Shown: positions 10,717 through 19,210 of the stretch, in pieces
Layout of the letters: every line of letters begins with the position of its first letter
How positions within the stretch are numbered: position 1 is the stretch's first letter
Assembly: GCF_027570195.1 (NCBI RefSeq)
Contig: NZ_JAKMUZ010000025.1
Location: 1-32,087 of the forward strand
Reading direction: 5' to 3'
DNA length: 32,087 nt
From: Corynebacterium yonathiae
GTDB lineage: Bacteria; Actinomycetota; Actinomycetes; Mycobacteriales; Mycobacteriaceae
Notes under the pieces: model-generated
The model's database searches: none
The model's input: the letters and a program-made list of their open reading frames with translations, nothing else
Told to the model about the DNA's origin: nothing
Program-made: the position numbers and the translations under genes

Positions 10717-10760
10717 AAGCACGCTTCGCAAAATCCACAGGGATTCGGAGAAGCGTGCTT
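10717..10760. terminator. Bidirectional hairpin between converging genes
   Basis: AAGCACGCTTC pairs perfectly with GAAGCGTGCTT (11 bp), and the interior contains a second stem AATCC/GGATT with loop ACAG. It lies between the stop of the plus-strand envelope gene (10682) and the stop of minus-strand manA (10790). On the minus strand it is followed by GTTTCGTTC. A shared terminator is the simplest reading. Confidence 0.7.
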
Positions 10761-10789
10761 ACGCGTACTAAGTAGGAGTGGAGCAGGAA

Positions 10790-12019
10790 CTAGGCGCGGG
10801 CGACAAAGAGGTCAGCAGCGTCGCTTTCCGCAGTGGCGGTGACTAGCCCCTCGGAGGCAGGCAGCCAGACTGCCAGACCCGGAGTGATGGTGAGGGTTTT
10901 GCCGTCAGCATCGGTGAAGGTAGCGGATCCTGCGGTACACAAGGCAATGGTTGGGCCATCGTAGTCTAGGTCCACGGAGGATGAGCCGGTCAGCTCCACG
11001 CGGTCCAGCAGAAATTCCTTGATGGGGACGGGATAGGACCATGCGGCGGCATCGTGAACGCTATGTTGGGCGGATTTATCCTGCTGCTGAACGCGCGGCT
11101 CATCAGCGGCGGCGTAGGTCAAGACCTTGACCAGTTCTGGAACGTCAACGAACTTAGGCGTGAGGCCGCCGCGCAACACGTTATCGGAGTTAGCCATGAT
11201 TTCTACACCGAGGCCGGAAACATAGGCGTGCAGCTGCCCGGCATCCAAGTAGACGGCTTCGCCGGGAGAGAGTTCGATGTGATTGAGCAGCAGGGCGCCT
11301 AGCACACCGATATCGCCCGGGTAGCGCTGGTTGAGATCCAGCACCGTGGACATAACGCGGGCCTTCCAATCGGAAGAGTCGGCGGCGATGAGGCGCTCGC
11401 CTGCGGCGACGATTGCAGCGATTAGCTCTTTACGCTTGGCGGAAGGAATGGTAATCCACGTGGTGAAGAGGACGCGCAGGTTGGCGGATTCGGTAGCATC
11501 CGAGGGGTCGTCGTCAAGCATAGCCACGTAGTGATCCAGCTCGGGGCACTCTAGGGCGGCAAAAAGCTCGCGGGTGCGAGCTAGTGGACGGAAGCCGGCC
11601 ATGGCATAAAAATCCGTGAGCGCGACGATGAGCTCGGGCTTGTGGTTATCGTCTTTATAGTTGCGATTGGTCGCAGTGAGTTCAATGCCGGCAGCGCTTT
11701 CGCGGGCAAAGCCCTCCTCTGCCTGTTCCTTCGACGGATGCGCCTGCAAGGAAAGTGGTTCCTCGGCCGCAAGTATCTTAAGGAGGAAGGGCAGGCGCTC
11801 GCCATACTCGGCAGAAACGCGGCTGCCAAGCTGCCCTGCTGGATCCTCAGCGATGACCTCATTGAGCAGGCGGCCGTCCACCGTGGATGGGTCACCGGGG
11901 TGAGCGCCGAACCACAGCTCAGCGACGGGCTTATCAGCATCGGGCTGGCCCTGCAGGTGCGGAATGAGGGTACGCGAGCCCCAGGAATAGTTGCGGGTGG
12001 CGCTGTGCAACAGCTGCAT
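10790..12019 (-). CDS. manA: Mannose-6-phosphate isomerase, class I
   Basis: ManA is a zinc enzyme interconverting fructose-6-P and mannose-6-P, the entry step to GDP-mannose for lipomannan, lipoarabinomannan and mannosylated proteins. The 409-residue product begins MQLLHSATRNYSWGSRTLIP, has the metal-binding motif SLQAHPSKEQAEEGF near residue 95-110, and the signature SDNVLRGGLTPKFVDVPEL near residue 280. It lies six bases downstream of the SIS/TobH-like gene on the same strand, so the two are probably co-transcribed. The manB and manC genes that complete the pathway are also in this window. Confidence 0.95.
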   Translation of the reverse strand: MQLLHSATRNYSWGSRTLIPHLQGQPDADKPVAELWFGAHPGDPSTVDGRLLNEVIAEDPAGQLGSRVSAEYGERLPFLLKILAAEEPLSLQAHPSKEQAEEGFARESAAGIELTATNRNYKDDNHKPELIVALTDFYAMAGFRPLARTRELFAALECPELDHYVAMLDDDPSDATESANLRVLFTTWITIPSAKRKELIAAIVAAGERLIAADSSDWKARVMSTVLDLNQRYPGDIGVLGALLLNHIELSPGEAVYLDAGQLHAYVSGLGVEIMANSDNVLRGGLTPKFVDVPELVKVLTYAAADEPRVQQQDKSAQHSVHDAAAWSYPVPIKEFLLDRVELTGSSSVDLDYDGPTIALCTAGSATFTDADGKTLTITPGLAVWLPASEGLVTATAESDAADLFVARA

Positions 12020-12025
12020 GTGTTT

Positions 12026-13048
12026 CTATCCTTTAGAAATCTCGTAGGCGGTCGCGGCAAAACTCCGCGTAATGAGCTGCAGTGAGCGGGCAAGATGCCC
12101 CAGGCCCGGTTCCGGGTCGTTGCTGCGGACTGCAAGCGAGTTGGGCAGGTTCGCCTCTTCCTGCCCCCAGAAAACCACCTTCAAGGGTACCAAAGCCCCC
12201 GTGGCACCATCGCCATCGATGAAGGGGTCAAAGAAGAGATCATCAGCCGGAGAGGTAGTGGAGTCGCGGTCGAGCGCACGCCGCAATTCTGCAGGGTCCA
12301 CATAAGCGCTCGGCAAGCCGTGCACGGCCCAAATCGTTGCCGCCATCCGGGCCACGAGGGCATCGAGCTGTACGCGCTCACGGCGCTCGCAATAGGAGTA
12401 CGGGTCGAGCACGCAGGAATGAATAATGCGGGCACCGTCGATGAATTCGCGCAGTTGACGCCCCGGATTTGTAGTGGCATCGCGCTCGGGAGAAAGCTGC
12501 GCGAGTTCGCGGTCTACTGCCGCAGCAAGATCCTCGAGGGTCTCCTTCACCGCAGCCGAGTCTTCATAGAGCAGGCAGCACAGCGCATGCAGCGCGGCGA
12601 TGTTGCGAGCGGGCGAGCTGCCTTCCGCCGTAGGCAGGCAGGGAACAACGAGGGTATCGTCTGGACTGTCTTCCACTAGTGGGCCTTTGGCCGGACCGAT
12701 GAGCACTGTGGTGGCGCCGCGCTGGCTGGCGGTAATCAGAGCGCGCGATGCCCAATCACACTCGCCGGGCTCGCCAACTACAACGACCACATCCAGCGCT
12801 CCCACGTAGCGTGGGAGTGATGCGGTGACCACGAGCGGGATGCGCAGCGGCTCGGCTAAGCCCACGCCCAAGTGGGCGGCTTGGCGAGCAATCGCATCGG
12901 TGGGAATAATTACCAGCGAGCGGGGGTTTAGCCCGCTTAGCACCTCTCCCCAGCGCTCCACTTCCCTGGCCAAAAGGCGGATTTGGGCGCCTTCGTGCGC
13001 AACATCAAAAAAGCGCACGGTTTCGGCATCATAATTACCGGTATCCAT
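12026..13048 (-). CDS. SIS/TobH-like protein of the mannose cluster
   Basis: A conserved actinobacterial protein of about 340 residues, located between manA and manB in mycobacteria (Rv3256c, sometimes called TobH-like) and here directly upstream of manA. The Rossmann-like middle section (VVVGEPGECDWASRALITASQRG and PLVEDSPDDTLVVPCLPTA) resembles sugar-isomerase (SIS)/bifunctional phosphoglucose-phosphomannose isomerase domains. A catalytic role is not established. I chose the ATG at 13048 (MDTGNYDAETV) over an upstream in-frame GTG at 13075; TATGCT lies just upstream of this ATG and could serve a near-leaderless transcript. It is divergent from cobA. Confidence 0.8.
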   Translation of the reverse strand: MDTGNYDAETVRFFDVAHEGAQIRLLAREVERWGEVLSGLNPRSLVIIPTDAIARQAAHLGVGLAEPLRIPLVVTASLPRYVGALDVVVVVGEPGECDWASRALITASQRGATTVLIGPAKGPLVEDSPDDTLVVPCLPTAEGSSPARNIAALHALCCLLYEDSAAVKETLEDLAAAVDRELAQLSPERDATTNPGRQLREFIDGARIIHSCVLDPYSYCERRERVQLDALVARMAATIWAVHGLPSAYVDPAELRRALDRDSTTSPADDLFFDPFIDGDGATGALVPLKVVFWGQEEANLPNSLAVRSNDPEPGLGHLARSLQLITRSFAATAYEISKG

Positions 13049-13089
13049 GTTGCCTAAGCATAGTCGGGCGCGCACTAAGATGGAGTCCT

Positions 13090-13827
13090 ATGACTTCCGC
13101 ACGAATTCATCCCGTAACCCTGATTGGCGGCGGCCCCGGCGCGTGGGACCTTATTACCGTGCGCGGCATGCGTGCCCTGCAGGATGCAGAGGTAATCCTC
13201 GCCGATCACCTAGGACCTACGGAGCAGCTCGACCAGCTGTGTGATATTTCTTCCAAAGAGCTCGTTGACGTCTCCAAGCTCCCCTATAAGAAGTCAATCT
13301 CGCAGGAAAAAATCAACAATCTGCTTATCGAGCATGCCCGCGCCGGCCGCAAGGTAGCCCGGCTCAAGGGAGGTGATCCCTTTGTCTTTGGGCGCGGCTT
13401 TGAAGAGGTTCAGGCGCTGGCGGAAGCGTCGATTCCTACCACGATCATTCCGGGAGTAACCTCAGCCATTTCCGTTCCCGCGAGCGTTGGCATCCCGGTA
13501 ACCCAGCGCGGCATCGTCCACGGTTTCACAGTAGTTTCCGGCCACCTGCCCCCCGGCCATGAAAAGTCTTTGGTGGACTGGGCAGCGCTCGCCCGCTCTG
13601 GCGCCACGTTGGCGGTCATTATGGGTGTGAAAAACGCCCCAGCAATTGCCAATGCGCTTATCGATGCCTCCCTCTCCCCCTCCACCCCCTGCGCCATTAT
13701 CCAAGAGGGCACGCTTTCTACTGAGCGCGCCTACCGCTGCACCTTGGCAACGCTGGCGCAGACGATGGCCAAGCACGCAATCTCCGCGCCGGCGGTCTAC
13801 GTTATCGGTGAGGTGGCCGCGCTCTAG
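13090..13827 (+). CDS. cobA: Uroporphyrinogen-III C-methyltransferase
   Basis: SUMT uses two S-adenosylmethionine molecules to make precorrin-2, the branch point to siroheme. The 245-residue product has the family blocks in order: LIGGGPGAWDLITVRG at the N-terminus, KLPYKKSISQEKIN, ARLKGGDPFVFGRGFEE, and PGVTSAISVPASVGIPVTQRG. It is the single-domain form without CysG dehydrogenase/chelatase domains; a separate chelatase (cysY) is encoded nearby. The ATG at 13090 has GGAG four bases upstream. Its position beside sulfite reductase suggests that it supplies siroheme for CysI. I infer that the precorrin-2 dehydrogenase step is provided elsewhere or by CysY. Confidence 0.93.
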   Translation: MTSARIHPVTLIGGGPGAWDLITVRGMRALQDAEVILADHLGPTEQLDQLCDISSKELVDVSKLPYKKSISQEKINNLLIEHARAGRKVARLKGGDPFVFGRGFEEVQALAEASIPTTIIPGVTSAISVPASVGIPVTQRGIVHGFTVVSGHLPPGHEKSLVDWAALARSGATLAVIMGVKNAPAIANALIDASLSPSTPCAIIQEGTLSTERAYRCTLATLAQTMAKHAISAPAVYVIGEVAAL

Positions 13828-13908
13828 CAGACAGCAGGTGACAGGTCCACAAGGTCCGAGTGCCACCTTTCGGCCGCGGTTTCACCCCATCGGATCCGGG
13901 CTTCTGTT

Positions 13909-13926
13909 CCTTTGTGTGGCCAAAGG
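13909..13926. terminator. Weak hairpin between cobA and cysZ
   Basis: CCTTTG and CAAAGG pair around a 6-base loop in the 113-base convergent gap. There is no T-run on either side, so this is only a possible terminator. Nothing else was recognised in the gap. Confidence 0.25.
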
Positions 13927-13940
13927 TCGCGGCGGAAATG

Positions 13941-14987
13941 TTACGGAAGGTCCGCGGCGGGGCTTTCGGGCGCTTTCTCCTCCACGATGGTTACGCCTGA
14001 CCCGTGGCTGCTGCGGCCGCGGTGAGCTGTGATACGCTCCGGATAATCTGGGGCGTGGAAATCCGCATGCGCGGCTTCTTCGGCGTTTTCGGCTTCCAGT
14101 TCTGCGGCACGCGCACGCCGAGTGCGCAGCGCGCCACGAATGGTGGCAGCCACACCGCCTGCGACCACAACTGCAATGGCCACTGGGGCAACCGCCGGCG
14201 GCACTGACCAACCGAAATAAGTTTCGGCACCGCCGATAACCTTGCTGATATTTAATCCCACGATGGCTGTGCCCACCAGTCCGCCGAGCAAGACAGGGTT
14301 GATGCGGGAAATGAGCCACGCGGCGATGGGCGCAGTGATTGCGCCGCCTATAAGCAGCGCGATAACTGCAGCCAGGTTGGCGACGATGTCGTGCCAGAGT
14401 CCGAAGATAAAACCTGCGGTAGCTCCGAAGGTCACCAGGAACTCGGCGGCGTTGACCGTACCCACGATGCGGCGCGGCTGCTCGCGGCCGATAGCCATGA
14501 GTGTAGAGGTCGATACGGGGCCCCAACCGCCGCCACCGGTGGAATCGACGAATCCGCCTACTAGGCCAAGCCCGGCGAGAAATGGAGTGGAGTGGGTGCG
14601 CTTATAGGCGGACCCACGACGGCGCGGCTGGGAGAAGCGCCAGACGAGGTTAGCGCCGATACCCACCAGGATGAATGCGGTCACCGGGGCGGCTGCTGCG
14701 GTAGAGATATTAGACAGCAGCGTGGCCCCCAAAAAGGCGGCAATGCCGCCCGGCACGCCGAGGCGGAGCGCAGTCTTCCAGTCCACATTGCCGAAGCGTG
14801 CGTGACTCAATCCGGAGATGGCCGTGGTGCCCAGCTCGGCAGTATGTACGACGGCAGAGGCCTGGGCGGGGCCCAGGCCAGCAAGAAGCAGCATGGTGGT
14901 GGACGTGACGCCGAAGCCCATGCCGATGCCACCGTCTACGAGGTTGGCGGCCGCGCCGGCGAGCGCAATGAGAATGAGGGTTAGCAT
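13941..14987 (-). CDS. cysZ: TSUP-family sulfate/sulfite permease (CysZ-like)
   Basis: A polytopic membrane protein of the TauE/SafE (TSUP) family. It begins MLTLILIALAGAAANLVDGGIG and has the repeated glycine-rich half-motifs typical of TSUP proteins, including GLGLVGGFVDSTGGGGWGP in the second half. The 348 residues include a hydrophilic C-terminal tail of about 70 residues rich in Arg, Glu and His, which is longer than usual. In C. glutamicum the last gene of the cys operon, cysZ, is a TSUP protein proposed to import sulfate. The ATG overlaps the end of cysY by seven bases and has GGAGG inside cysY, so translation is coupled. Because sulfate-activation genes are missing here, sulfite or another sulfur anion is an alternative substrate. 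Confidence 0.85.
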   Translation of the reverse strand: MLTLILIALAGAAANLVDGGIGMGFGVTSTTMLLLAGLGPAQASAVVHTAELGTTAISGLSHARFGNVDWKTALRLGVPGGIAAFLGATLLSNISTAAAAPVTAFILVGIGANLVWRFSQPRRRGSAYKRTHSTPFLAGLGLVGGFVDSTGGGGWGPVSTSTLMAIGREQPRRIVGTVNAAEFLVTFGATAGFIFGLWHDIVANLAAVIALLIGGAITAPIAAWLISRINPVLLGGLVGTAIVGLNISKVIGGAETYFGWSVPPAVAPVAIAVVVAGGVAATIRGALRTRRARAAELEAENAEEAAHADFHAPDYPERITAHRGRSSHGSGVTIVEEKAPESPAADLP

Positions 14988-15667
14988 GGCGCATACACCT
15001 CCTGCGCAGTGCGGCGGGCGTGATAGAAGCGGTCTGCAACGAGAGTTGCGAGGTCAGTACCTAGCGGGCGGTCCACTGTTGCGGGAACGCCTTCCAAGCG
15101 ATCAAGGAGCAAACCTTCGGTGACGAAGAGTGGAACAACACGCACGCGTGCAGGGTTCGTATACTCGCAACCCAGAGACACAATGCCTTCGCGGCCACCG
15201 CGGGTAGCGAATTCTGCCGTCGCGGGCACGCCGGTGAGCGCGAAGGTGCGTTGGGCGAGCCCACGTATGGCAGCGTTCGCCGCGGCATCGGAAGAGCCGA
15301 CAGAATAGATAACGACGTGCGCATCACCGGGCTGGATGCGCGAGGCCACTACTCGGGCTAGGTCCTCGCCTGTACCGAGGCCTGCGGCGAGGTGGAGGGA
15401 AAGGTGAGAGGTATGGGAAGCGTCGGCAAGCGCGCGTGGGACATCCACACGCTGGTGGTAGCCTTGGGTAAAAAGAAGGGGAACCACAACAGCGTCGGTC
15501 TCGCCCAGTCGGGCAAGCTCGAGCGCAGCCGTAGTGAGATCGGGCTCGTTAAATTCCAGGTGCGCCGCGCGGGCCGGGCGCAATCCCGTGGCCCGGGTCA
15601 GCTCCTCGATGCCGGCCGCAGCGCCCGGGTGTCGCGAACCGTGGGACAGGGTAATGAGTGCGGGCAT
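14981..15667 (-). CDS. cysY: Sirohydrochlorin ferrochelatase-type protein
   Basis: A 228-residue CbiX/SirB-type class II chelatase, predicted to insert Fe2+ into sirohydrochlorin to give siroheme for CysI. The N-terminus MPALITLSHGSRHPGAAAGI carries the metal-binding His of the family motif SHGSR. A second His lies in LFTQGYHQRVDVP. The start was set at 15667 because AAGGA lies seven bases upstream, inside the end of cysX; an upstream in-frame extension of 16 residues is basic and lacks support. It matches cysY of the C. glutamicum fpr2-cysIXHDNYZ cluster by position and size. Confidence 0.87.
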   Translation of the reverse strand: MPALITLSHGSRHPGAAAGIEELTRATGLRPARAAHLEFNEPDLTTAALELARLGETDAVVVPLLFTQGYHQRVDVPRALADASHTSHLSLHLAAGLGTGEDLARVVASRIQPGDAHVVIYSVGSSDAAANAAIRGLAQRTFALTGVPATAEFATRGGREGIVSLGCEYTNPARVRVVPLFVTEGLLLDRLEGVPATVDRPLGTDLATLVADRFYHARRTAQEVYAPC

Positions 15668-15677
15668 AGTGGCATCC

Positions 15678-15929
15678 TTAGGCCTTCGGCGCCGTGGTGT
15701 GACCGCGGCGGGCAAGCGAGCGCTGCAGGGCTTCGTTGGAGGACACGGCCGGTGCGGGGGCTACCGGGGCATCATCTTGTCCGTGAAAGCGCACGGAGAA
15801 AATCCGCAGGCATTCCTGGCACTTCCAGGCAAAGTCATCTTCATCATCTGGGAAGAGATCAGTGCCAGCGCAATAGGGGCAGAAGCTGGGATGGTTACGG
15901 TTGGGATTGGGCTGGCGGCGAAAATTCAC
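15678..15929 (-). CDS. cysX: Small four-cysteine protein CysX
   Basis: An 83-residue protein with two CxxC pairs (FCPYCAG near residue 17 and WKCQECLR near residue 36) followed by a disordered Ala/Pro-rich tail. In C. glutamicum the equivalent gene is described as a small ferredoxin-like protein that helps electron flow to sulfite reductase. The spacing seen here is more like a rubredoxin or zinc ribbon than a 4Fe-4S ferredoxin. The GTG start overlaps the cysI TGA stop (GTGA), with AGGAGG seven bases upstream. It sits between the reductase and the chelatase in what is clearly one transcript. Confidence 0.8.
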   Translation of the reverse strand: MNFRRQPNPNRNHPSFCPYCAGTDLFPDDEDDFAWKCQECLRIFSVRFHGQDDAPVAPAPAVSSNEALQRSLARRGHTTAPKA

Positions 15930-17602
15930 TGCAAGTCCTCCTCTTCTGCGCGCAAGACCCAGTGGCGGAATTGCTCGCCTTTTTCGCGCTGCTCTTTGTA
16001 TTTATTGACCAAGCGAATGACGTAATCGGGCACCTCATCGGCCACGACCTTGTGGCCGCGCAGCTTGCGCCCCCAGTCTGGTGACAAGCCAAGCGCGCCG
16101 CCCAAATGAACTTGAAAGCCTTCCACGCGGTTGCCCTCTGTGTCGGTGACAATCTGGCCTTTCAAGCCGATGTCCGAAACCTGCGAACGTGCACAGGCGT
16201 TGGGGCAACCATTAAGCGCAATGGAAATCGGCACATCCAAATCACCCAGGGTGTCTTCCAGGATGTCCACCAATTCGATGGCAAGAGCCTTGGTGGTCAC
16301 GTGCGCAAGCTTGCAGAACTCCAAGCCGGTGCAGGAAATGACACCGCGGCGGAATTCGGAGGGCTGGGAGTACAGTCCGGTCTCATCGAGCGCACGGGAC
16401 AGAGCCGGGATATCTTTTTCCTCCACATCGAGGAATAGAAGCTCCTTCATCGGGGTGGTGCGGATGCGAGTGATACCGAATTTCTCGGCCACGTCTGCGA
16501 TTGCAATGAGCTGCTCGCCGGTGGCGTGACCTACGGTGGGTTTTACGCCTACGTAGAATTTGCCGTCCTTCTGGCGATGCACGCCTAGGTGATCGCGGGA
16601 ACCGGGATTGATCTCCAGCGGGATGCCATCGAGTAAGGGCTTATCAAGGTATTCTTCTTCCAGCACCTGACGGAACTTTTCGATGCCCCACTTGGCCACC
16701 AAGAACTTCAGGCGGGCACGGTTGCGATTGCGGCGGAAGCCGTAATCACGGAAGATACCGACCACACCTGCCCACACCTCAGGCACGCGTTCTAGGGGCA
16801 CCCAGGCGCCGAGGGACTGCGAGAGCATCGGATTGGTGGACAAGCCACCACCGACGAAGCAGTCGAACCCCGGGCCGTACTCGGGATGGTTCACGCCTAC
16901 GAAGGCGACGTCTTGAATTTCATGCGTAACGTCCTGGCGGGCATTGCCAGAGATCGCGGTTTTAAATTTGCGCGGCAGATTATGAAACTCCTCGCGCGGC
17001 AGGTAGTTATTTTTAATCTCCTCGATGGCCGGGGTGGCGTCGATAACCTCGTCCTCGGCCACACCTGCAACTGGCGAGCCCAAAATGACGCGGGGAACGT
17101 CGCCACACCCCATTAGCGTACTTAGGCCGACCGACTCGAGCTTGTCCCAAATGGTGGGCACATCCTCGATACGAATCCAATGCAGCTGGATATTTTGGCG
17201 GTCCGTGAAGTCCGCGGTAGAGCGGGCATAATCACGCGAGATCTCACCCACAGCGCGCAGCTTGGCGGGATCGGCACGACCACCGTCGAAGCGCACGCGC
17301 ATCATGAAGTACTCATCCTGCAGCTCCGCATTAGATAATTTGGCGGTCATCTCGCCGCCCAAGTTCTGGTTGCGCTGAGTATAAAGACCTAACCACTTGA
17401 ATCGCGGGGCTAGGTCATCGGCTGGGATGGAGGAAAATCCCTGCTTAGAATAAATATCGATGACGCGCTGCTTGGCCGATAGCCCGCCGTCTTCCTGCTT
17501 AATTACCTCATCGTTATTGAGGGGCTCGGTACCGTCAATCTTCCATTGGCCTTCAGGCTTTTTGGCACGGGGAGTGCGCTTAGCATTAGTCGCGGTGGTC
17601 AT
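15926..17602 (-). CDS. cysI: Ferredoxin-dependent sulfite reductase
   Basis: This is the siroheme/4Fe-4S reductase that reduces sulfite to sulfide with six electrons. The 558-residue product has tandem nitrite/sulfite-reductase halves and the cofactor-ligand signature CTGLEFC near residue 430 and GCPNACARSQ near residue 470 (four Cys, the last bridging the cluster and siroheme). Arg-rich substrate residues and the first-half motif TDRQNIQLHWI are present. I chose the ATG at 17602 (MTTATNAKRTPRAKK) over a 14-residue upstream extension. It is divergent from fpr, its likely electron donor partner, and cysX, cysY and cysZ follow on the same transcript. Confidence 0.95.
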   Translation of the reverse strand: MTTATNAKRTPRAKKPEGQWKIDGTEPLNNDEVIKQEDGGLSAKQRVIDIYSKQGFSSIPADDLAPRFKWLGLYTQRNQNLGGEMTAKLSNAELQDEYFMMRVRFDGGRADPAKLRAVGEISRDYARSTADFTDRQNIQLHWIRIEDVPTIWDKLESVGLSTLMGCGDVPRVILGSPVAGVAEDEVIDATPAIEEIKNNYLPREEFHNLPRKFKTAISGNARQDVTHEIQDVAFVGVNHPEYGPGFDCFVGGGLSTNPMLSQSLGAWVPLERVPEVWAGVVGIFRDYGFRRNRNRARLKFLVAKWGIEKFRQVLEEEYLDKPLLDGIPLEINPGSRDHLGVHRQKDGKFYVGVKPTVGHATGEQLIAIADVAEKFGITRIRTTPMKELLFLDVEEKDIPALSRALDETGLYSQPSEFRRGVISCTGLEFCKLAHVTTKALAIELVDILEDTLGDLDVPISIALNGCPNACARSQVSDIGLKGQIVTDTEGNRVEGFQVHLGGALGLSPDWGRKLRGHKVVADEVPDYVIRLVNKYKEQREKGEQFRHWVLRAEEEDLQ

Positions 17603-17854
17603 GGTGTAGATCTCAACCTGCCTTTCCAAAGTATTGAAAGACAACCTACCCGTCTAAATTGAGCAGACAAAGCGGTCTTGTTTAATTTCAAGTGAAAAAA
17701 CTCGATGAGCAGGGCAGACGTCAGACCATTATTAGAATCTAATTCGCCTGCTTGCCGCAACCTAGACTAGACGGTTCAATTGCCAGAAAAATAAAGCTAA
17801 GAAAATGAACCCAGCGGTCTAGCCCCGCGAGAAAGAGAAAGGCCTTCGCACAGC
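17603..17854. promoter_or_regulatory. Divergent cysI/fpr control region
   Basis: These 250 bases separate cysI from fpr. They contain a perfect 13-base palindrome ATTAGAATCTAAT (17731-17743), whose TAGAAT core also looks like a plus-strand -10. A tandem TAGACTAGAC lies at 17763-17772, and scattered GTCT/AGAC half-sites occur at 17652, 17664, 17675, 17715, 17722 and 17817. In C. glutamicum the cys genes are controlled by McbR and CysR, and the McbR box is an inverted repeat built of TAGAC and GTCTA with a 6-base gap. No exact copy with that spacing was found. The region is probably the shared operator area. Confidence 0.45.
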
Positions 17855-19210
17855 ATGAATCAGCCCTTAAAAGTAGCCGTTATCGGTGCCGGCCCGGCCG
17901 GCATCTACGCCTCCGATATCTTGGTTAAGAAGACTGGCGGCGAGGTACACATTGATCTTATCGAGCAGATGCCCGCCCCCTTTGGCCTTATCCGTTACGG
18001 CGTAGCGCCGGACCACCCACGCATTAAGGGGATCATCAAGTCGCTTCACCGTGTGCTCGATACCGAGCAGATTCGCTTGCTGACCAACGTGCACATCGGG
18101 CGCGACATCACCGTCGATGAACTGCAGCAGCATTATGATGCCGTGGTCTTTGCCACCGGCGCCGTGGGCGACCGCCACCGCGATATCCCCGGCGCGGACC
18201 TCGACGGCGTGCATGGTGCCGGCGAGTTCGTTGGCTTCTACGATGGCAACCCGCGCTTCGAGCGCAATTGGGATCTTTCTGCGAAGGAGGTTGCAGTCAT
18301 CGGCGTGGGCAATGTGGGCCTTGACGTCTCCCGCATTTTGGCGAAGACCGGCGAAGAGCTCAAGGTCACCGAAATCCCCGATAATGTCTACGAGTCCCTA
18401 TCCCAGAACCAGGCCGAGACCGTTCGCGTCTTCGGCCGGCGCGGCCCGGCGCAGGCCAAGTTCACTCCGCAGGAGCTCAAGGAGCTGGACCATTCCGCGT
18501 CCATTAATGTCGTGGTCTCTCCCGAAGACATTGACTACGACGAGGCTTCCCTGGCCGCGCGCCAAGAAAGCAAGTCCACCGACTTGGTATGCCAGGTGCT
18601 TGAACAATACGCCATCCGCGATCCTAAAAAGGCACCGCACACCCTGCAGATTCACCTCTTTGAGAAGCCGGTGGAGATTTTGGGGAAGGACGGCAAAGTC
18701 TGCGGGATTAAGACCGAACGCACCGCCCTTAATGGAGATGGCAGCGTGCACGGTACTGGGAAGTTCACCGAGTGGCCGGTCCAGGCGGTCTATTTCGCCA
18801 CCGGCTACCGCTCCGATGCAGTCGATGGCGTGCCCTTTAACGAGGACAAAAACGTCATCAATAACGATGGCGGCCATGTCATCGATGCGGCCGGCGAGGT
18901 AGTTCCGGGCCTGTACACCACCGGGTGGATTAAGCGCGGGCCAGTGGGGCTCATTGGCAATACCAAGTCCGATGCCACGGAGACAATTGGCATGCTGCTT
19001 GCCGACGCCGCCTCCGGCGCCCTCCCCTCCCCTTCCAGCGCCGCAGACATCACCGAGGTCCTTAGCGAGCGGGGAATCGAATACTTGACGTGGCAAGACT
19101 GGCAGCGTTTAGACGCGGCCGAGCGCGCACTTGGCGAGCGCGAGGGCCGCGAGCGCAAGAAATTCGTGGAGTGGGAGGACATGGTCTCCCACTCGCGCGC
19201 CGAAGTTTAG
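17855..19210 (+). CDS. fpr: Ferredoxin/flavodoxin-NADP+ reductase, adrenodoxin reductase type
   Basis: A 451-residue FAD enzyme of the FprA/adrenodoxin-reductase class that passes electrons from NADPH to ferredoxin. It has the N-terminal FAD dinucleotide fold AVIGAGPAGIYASDIL, the NADP-binding VIGVGNVGLDVSRIL near residue 150, and the C-terminal FAD motif GWIKRGPVGLIGNTKSDA. The corresponding gene fpr2 opens the C. glutamicum cys cluster, so reduction of CysI via ferredoxin is the likely role. The ATG is preceded by AAAGG 12 bases upstream, a loose fit. Its stop codon overlaps the stop of converging manB by three bases, leaving no room for a terminator. Confidence 0.93.
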   Translation: MNQPLKVAVIGAGPAGIYASDILVKKTGGEVHIDLIEQMPAPFGLIRYGVAPDHPRIKGIIKSLHRVLDTEQIRLLTNVHIGRDITVDELQQHYDAVVFATGAVGDRHRDIPGADLDGVHGAGEFVGFYDGNPRFERNWDLSAKEVAVIGVGNVGLDVSRILAKTGEELKVTEIPDNVYESLSQNQAETVRVFGRRGPAQAKFTPQELKELDHSASINVVVSPEDIDYDEASLAARQESKSTDLVCQVLEQYAIRDPKKAPHTLQIHLFEKPVEILGKDGKVCGIKTERTALNGDGSVHGTGKFTEWPVQAVYFATGYRSDAVDGVPFNEDKNVINNDGGHVIDAAGEVVPGLYTTGWIKRGPVGLIGNTKSDATETIGMLLADAASGALPSPSSAADITEVLSERGIEYLTWQDWQRLDAAERALGEREGRERKKFVEWEDMVSHSRAEV

